NCBI GenBank assembly: GCA_029261435.1
Contig: JAJDBI010000217.1
Location: 1-11,306, forward strand
Direction: 5' to 3'
DNA length: 11,306 nucleotides
Origin: Nitrospinaceae bacterium
GTDB taxonomy: Bacteria; Nitrospinota; Nitrospinia; Nitrospinales; VA-1
The notes under the pieces are model-generated. The model did not search any database. It saw only the letters and a list, made by a program, of their open reading frames with translations, and was not told the origin of the DNA. The translations under genes and the position numbers were made by a program. How positions within the stretch are numbered: the stretch's first letter is position 1; every line of letters starts with the position of its first letter. This document shows, piece by piece, positions 7,101 to 11,306 of this stretch.

Positions 7101-9965
7101 ATGGATAGCATTCAACTCACTCTCGATAATCCCGTTTCTGAAAACAACGCAAAGCTCCGTTCAATCCTGGCCCAGGCTCAAACTTCCCCCAATATTGCCA
7201 CAGTAATCCCAGAGATTATCGATGAATTAAAATCAGTTTGGCGATGTCAAAACGTTACCTTATTTTCTCTTGACAGGGAAAAACGACAACTTTTCTCCCG
7301 CAACTCAATAAAAAACCTGGAGTCAGAAGTCAGAGTTGATATTTCGACAAGTAGTCTTGCGGGTTATGTTGCGGGTGTTGGCAAACCTATAAACCTGACT
7401 GACGCATATTCAGAGCAGGACTTGTCTGAGATACACCCTCAACTCTCAAAGGGCTCCACACTAGATGAACTTCTGAGCATCAGGACTCAAGCCATCATGG
7501 TTCTTCCTATTCCTCACAATAAAAAATTGATTGGCGTCGTCGAAGTCATCAACAAAAGGAGAGGCGGAGAGTCTTTTAGTGATGTTGATTTTAAACTGGC
7601 TCGTGAAATTTCCCCAATACTCGGAAATATTTTCTCCCAATTAGAAGAACAGTATGGAATGGAGCCTCTTCCTAGCACAGAAGTCCTTTCCCCAGAAGAA
7701 AATCTTCACCGAATTTCTCAAGCTATTCATTCAGCAAAAAATATAGATGAAATACTGATAGAGTTCAAGGAATCCATTTTGAATCTGTTTGAGGCACAAG
7801 CCTTAACTATCTATGCTGTTGACGGTCAAAAAAATGAAATTTTTTCCAAGGTCAAATCTGGCGATCAGATAAACGAAATCCGGGTTCCCATTTCTCCAGT
7901 GAGTATTGCTGGCTGGGTCGGCAGTCATCAAAAAAATGTGAATATTACTGATGTCTATAACGAGCAGGAACTGCAAAACTATCATTCTGATCTCAAGTTT
8001 GACAGTTCTTGGGACCAAAAATCAGGAAGCGTAACTAAGTCTGTTCTTGTATTCCCCATGATCCATACAGGAAAACTTATGGGTGTCATCCAACTGGTTA
8101 ATAAATTAGACGGGGAAAGTTTTACGGAGCAAGATGAAAAGAGCGCCGCTATCATTTCCGAGACTCTTGCTTTGGCTTTTCATAACCAGGCCAAATATGT
8201 TCCATCCAAACCAACCAAATTCAGTTTTTTAATACAAAATGGGATTATCACAGAAGAGGAGTTGACCCAAGCCACTGCCAAAGCAAGAAAAAACCAGATT
8301 GACGTAGAAACAGTATTGCTAATCGACTTCAAATTACAAAGAAATGACTTGGGAAAATCTTTTGAAACTTTTTACGGGCTACCCTATTTTGGCTACAGCG
8401 ATACCGTTATCTTACAGGCAGAGATATTGACAGGATTAAACCGTAGCTTTTTAACAAAAAATTACTGGATACCCATACAAAAAGAGGGCGAAAAAGTTAC
8501 CATACTGATCAACGACCCTCTCAATCCAGACCGAAATCAAAACATCCGACAAATTTTCCCAAAGAAAGAGATTGAATATAAGATCGGATTAAAAATCGAT
8601 ATTATAGACTTTTTAAATTCCTCTCTGGGAATGGACTTATCTTCTACTGCAGATGGGGAACAACCTCAAATTGAAGAGATGTCTGGTCTATTAAGCGCCC
8701 TTAAAGAGGAACAGGGAGAAGTGGACACAGAGCCGGATGAAGATGACGGAGCGAATGCCATCAGCGAAACAGACAGTACCATTGTCAGGTTGGTCAACAA
8801 AGTGCTGATTGATGCCTATGACCAAGGCGTTTCAGATATTCATATAGAGCCGGGTATAGGTAAAGAAACTGTAAGGGTCCGTTACCGAAAAGATGGTACC
8901 TGTACAATTTATGAGGAAATCCCTTCCATTTACAAACAGGCGATGATTTCCCGCATAAAAATCATGTCCAAGTTGGATATTGCCGAAAGGCGGCTGCCAC
9001 AGGATGGAAAAATTAAAATGAAGTACGGGAGAAAGGAAATTGAATACCGGGTAGCCACCTGCCCAACGGTTGGCGGAAACGAAGATGCAGTTCTACGTAT
9101 TTTGGCCGCGAGCAAACCCATCCCATTGGAGAATATGAATTTTAATAGCAGAAATTTGGAGCTGACCCAGAGCTGTGCTGCCAAACCCTATGGTTTGATA
9201 CTGGTAGTAGGACCTACCGGATCAGGGAAAACGACTACTCTGCATTCAATTCTAGGTTACATCAATAAACCGAATAGAAAAATCTGGACCGCTGAAGATC
9301 CCGTAGAAATCACCCAGAAAGGACTGCGGCAGGTTCAAATGCTCAATAAAATTGGACTAGACTTTGCCCGTGCCATGAAATCTTTTCTACGTGGTGATCC
9401 CGATGTCATTATGGTCGGTGAAATGCGCGATGCCGAGACCTGTGCTATTGGCTTGGAAGCCTCTCTCACCGGTCACTTGGTTTTCAGCACACTACATACC
9501 AACTCTGCACCGGAAACCATTACCCGGCTCATTGATATGGGGATGAATCCACTCAACTTTGCCGATGCTCTCCTTCTGATTGTCGCACAAAGACTGGTTC
9601 GCACCCTCTGCAAGAAGTGCAAGGAAGATTATCATCCTGACCGTGAAGAATACGATTCTCTGGTAAAGGAATATGGAGAAGGATTTGAAAAACTTGGCAT
9701 CGAATATACTGATGACCTGCTTCTGAAAAAACCTGTGGGATGCCAAAACTGTAACGAAACGGGTTATGCGGGTCGTACGGGATTACATGAGTGTCTTGCA
9801 GGTACCGATGATATTAAAAGAATGATCATGAAAAAAGCTATGGTAGAGGATTTGCGTACACAAGCACTAAGTGATGGGATGACAACCCTGAAGCAGGATG
9901 GAATCTATAAAATATTTAAAGGCGATTGTGACCTGAAACAAGTTTTGGCTGTTTGTATTGTCTAA
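7101..9965 (+). CDS. GspE/PilB-family secretion or pilus ATPase with two GAF domains (second tandem copy)
   Basis: This 954-residue protein is a tandem paralogue of the preceding gene, 42 bases downstream on the same strand and probably co-transcribed. It starts at the first ATG after an in-frame TAA at 7095, with no visible Shine-Dalgarno. Domain order: GAF1 (about 30-182), GAF2 (about 201-362), degenerate MshEN-like region (about 372-430), acidic linker (about 533-550), then the ATPase. GAF2 carries NK-x5-F-x3-DE (N334, K335, F341, D345, E346). GAF1 has NK-x6-F-x3-D but Phe164 in place of Glu. Motor motifs are complete: Asp box DAYDQGVSDIHIEP (571-584), Walker A 704-713 (K710), Walker B D768-E774, His-box H799 and zinc cysteines C837, C840, C881 and C884. 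Residues 611-677 are identical to the other copy. It lacks that copy's long N-terminal tail and begins almost directly with GAF1. All catalytic residues are present, so it is not a decayed copy. Whether it forms homo- or hetero-hexamers, and which machine it powers, cannot be read from the sequence. Confidence 0.9.
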   Translation: MDSIQLTLDNPVSENNAKLRSILAQAQTSPNIATVIPEIIDELKSVWRCQNVTLFSLDREKRQLFSRNSIKNLESEVRVDISTSSLAGYVAGVGKPINLTDAYSEQDLSEIHPQLSKGSTLDELLSIRTQAIMVLPIPHNKKLIGVVEVINKRRGGESFSDVDFKLAREISPILGNIFSQLEEQYGMEPLPSTEVLSPEENLHRISQAIHSAKNIDEILIEFKESILNLFEAQALTIYAVDGQKNEIFSKVKSGDQINEIRVPISPVSIAGWVGSHQKNVNITDVYNEQELQNYHSDLKFDSSWDQKSGSVTKSVLVFPMIHTGKLMGVIQLVNKLDGESFTEQDEKSAAIISETLALAFHNQAKYVPSKPTKFSFLIQNGIITEEELTQATAKARKNQIDVETVLLIDFKLQRNDLGKSFETFYGLPYFGYSDTVILQAEILTGLNRSFLTKNYWIPIQKEGEKVTILINDPLNPDRNQNIRQIFPKKEIEYKIGLKIDIIDFLNSSLGMDLSSTADGEQPQIEEMSGLLSALKEEQGEVDTEPDEDDGANAISETDSTIVRLVNKVLIDAYDQGVSDIHIEPGIGKETVRVRYRKDGTCTIYEEIPSIYKQAMISRIKIMSKLDIAERRLPQDGKIKMKYGRKEIEYRVATCPTVGGNEDAVLRILAASKPIPLENMNFNSRNLELTQSCAAKPYGLILVVGPTGSGKTTTLHSILGYINKPNRKIWTAEDPVEITQKGLRQVQMLNKIGLDFARAMKSFLRGDPDVIMVGEMRDAETCAIGLEASLTGHLVFSTLHTNSAPETITRLIDMGMNPLNFADALLLIVAQRLVRTLCKKCKEDYHPDREEYDSLVKEYGEGFEKLGIEYTDDLLLKKPVGCQNCNETGYAGRTGLHECLAGTDDIKRMIMKKAMVEDLRTQALSDGMTTLKQDGIYKIFKGDCDLKQVLAVCIV

Positions 9966-9982
9966 ATAACTTAAAAAAAACC

Positions 9983-11305
9983 TTATGGGTGGGCGGGAAT
10001 AGAGAGTTCATCCTTCCATTCTTTTATTTTTTCCAGAGCGTTCGTTGCAATCTTCTCATTTCTCATTTTTTTATCGCGAATTTTCATGTCTTGAATCCAG
10101 AACAAGCCAAAATTAATATTCATGGGTTGAAATCCTTTACTGCGTGATGCGGTTAAATAATTTATCAACGAACCCAGTGCTGTATCGGCAGGAGGCGGCG
10201 CATAAACCTGTCCCGTGATTTTTGCCACCGCGCTCAAACTCGCCAAAAGCCCCATTGCAGACGATTCAACATACCCCTCCACTCCAGTAATCTGACCTGC
10301 AAAGTAATTTCCAGGCTGACTCTTCAGTTCCAACTCGTTGCTCAAAAGACTGGGGGAATTGATAAAGGTATTTCTGTGAATAGCACCTAATCGGAAAAAC
10401 TCAGCATTCTCCAAACCTGGAATCATAGAAAAAATTCTTTTCTGTTCCGGATATGTCAGTTTGGTTTGGAAGCCTACTAGATTATAGGCCGAACTATCTC
10501 GATTTTCCCGACGTAATTGCACCACAGCATATGCTATTTTCCCGGTTTTAGGATCAGGAAGACCTACCGGTTTCAACGGACCAAATGCTAAAGTCCGATC
10601 CCCTCGATCAGCCAGCACTTCAATAGGCATACATCCTTCAAAGTAAACGGGCTTTTCAAAAGAGGCAAATTGCACCTTTTCAGCAGCTTTCAATTCTCGG
10701 ACAAACGTATAATATTGTTCCTCGTTCATCGGACAATTCAAGTAGTCCGCATCTCCCTTATCGTAACGAGAAGCAAAAAATGCTTTGTCATAATCTATTG
10801 AACCTGCATTAACGATAGGGGACAGCGCATCGTAAAAATATAGATATTCCTGGCCAATTAAATTTGAAATTTGCTCCGACAACTTTGGTGAAGTTAAGGG
10901 ACCCGTGGCGATAATGACCGGGCCTTCCTGAGGAATTTCAACAACCTCTTCACGCTTGATAGTAATATTGGGGTGTTTGGCTAATTTCTCAGTAATTTCC
11001 TGAGAAAACAAGTCTCGGTCAACAGCCAGGGCAGACCCCGCAGGAACCGAATTTTTATCGCCGGATGCGATGATGATGGAATTAAAGCTTCGGAGTTCTT
11101 CTTTAAGAATGAATGGTGCAGAATGGGGAAGGTTATTCCCTAAAGAGTTGCTGCAAACTAATTCGGCACAATTTTCGGTTTTATGAACCGGGTTACGGAC
11201 AACCGGGCGCATTTCATACAAAACAACTTGCACACCCCGCTCAGCCGCTTGCCAGGCTGCTTCTGATCCCGCAAGACCTGCACCAATTACTGTTAAAAAG
11301 TCATT
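9983..11305 (-). CDS. trmFO: Methylenetetrahydrofolate-tRNA-(uracil-5-)-methyltransferase (TrmFO/Gid), start codon outside window
   Basis: This is the folate- and FAD-dependent enzyme that makes 5-methyluridine at position 54 of the tRNA T-loop, using 5,10-methylenetetrahydrofolate as carbon donor. The frame is open to base 11305 and gives 440 residues, close to the family's usual length of about 430-450. An internal GTG at 11233 would remove the FAD-binding glycine motif, so it is not the true start. The Rossmann motif VIGAGLAGSEAAW is at fragment residues 6-18. The two functional cysteines known in the family are present in LVCSNS (C51) and FEGCMPIE (C225), matching C53 and C226 of the B. 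subtilis enzyme once the missing residues are added. Further landmarks are GALTSP-like GPLTSP, QITGVEGYVES and FQPMNINFG. It converges on the second ATPase gene with 17 bases between stop codons, and no hairpin terminator is evident there. It is functionally unrelated to its neighbours. The true start probably lies only one or a few codons beyond the window. Confidence 0.95.
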   Translation of the reverse strand, partial: NDFLTVIGAGLAGSEAAWQAAERGVQVVLYEMRPVVRNPVHKTENCAELVCSNSLGNNLPHSAPFILKEELRSFNSIIIASGDKNSVPAGSALAVDRDLFSQEITEKLAKHPNITIKREEVVEIPQEGPVIIATGPLTSPKLSEQISNLIGQEYLYFYDALSPIVNAGSIDYDKAFFASRYDKGDADYLNCPMNEEQYYTFVRELKAAEKVQFASFEKPVYFEGCMPIEVLADRGDRTLAFGPLKPVGLPDPKTGKIAYAVVQLRRENRDSSAYNLVGFQTKLTYPEQKRIFSMIPGLENAEFFRLGAIHRNTFINSPSLLSNELELKSQPGNYFAGQITGVEGYVESSAMGLLASLSAVAKITGQVYAPPPADTALGSLINYLTASRSKGFQPMNINFGLFWIQDMKIRDKKMRNEKIATNALEKIKEWKDELSIPAHP

Positions 11306-11306
11306 C

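Noticed and set aside
6014..9184. Two similar antisense frames (6014-6211 and 8930-9184) opposite the same part of both ATPase genes.
   Set aside because: Their resemblance follows from the strong protein conservation of the sense strand, and neither has start signals or a plausible product.
9966..9982. A8 run between the convergent stop codons as a bidirectional terminator.
   Set aside because: No inverted repeat flanks the A/T run on either strand; only the homopolymer is present.

Overview
The window is a bacterial chromosomal segment carrying five protein-coding genes. Four are on the + strand and one, at the right edge, is on the - strand. Both outer genes are cut by the window ends. 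Base composition is moderately AT-rich and looks uniform, and I see no tRNA, rRNA, IS element, CRISPR array or prophage signature. The set (topoisomerase IV, folate-dependent TrmFO, secretion-type ATPases with GAF and degenerate MshEN regions) suggests a Gram-negative bacterium of a Nitrospinota- or Desulfobacterota-like lineage. That placement is inferred from gene content alone and is low confidence.

Left region (2-3846): a two-gene topoisomerase IV unit, parC (5' end missing) then parE, separated by 5 bases. Several landmarks favour topoisomerase IV over gyrase: the ParC-type beta-pinwheel entry motif (IVLSQNGWIR), ParE-type FQGQTKGRL, LPGKLSDC and PPLYRID, and the absence of a clear GyrA box.

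Middle region (4062-9965): after a 215-base non-coding stretch with a candidate sigma70-type promoter come two tandem paralogous GspE/PilB-superfamily ATPases, 42 bases apart and probably one transcript. Each reads GAF - GAF - degenerate MshEN-like domain - acidic linker - ATPase with Walker A, Asp box, Walker B, His box and a four-cysteine zinc site. No pilin, platform protein, secretin or prepilin peptidase gene lies in the window, so their machine must be encoded elsewhere. The second GAF of both keeps the NKxnFx3DE signature known from cyclic-nucleotide-binding GAF domains. The MshEN-like region of both has lost the residues expected to bind c-di-GMP. This pair is the most interesting content: apparently two co-expressed motor ATPases whose nucleotide sensing may have moved from MshEN to GAF.

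Right region (9983-11305): trmFO, on the opposite strand and converging on the second ATPase with a 17-base gap. It encodes the FAD- and folate-dependent tRNA m5U54 methyltransferase and lacks only its start codon and perhaps a few residues.
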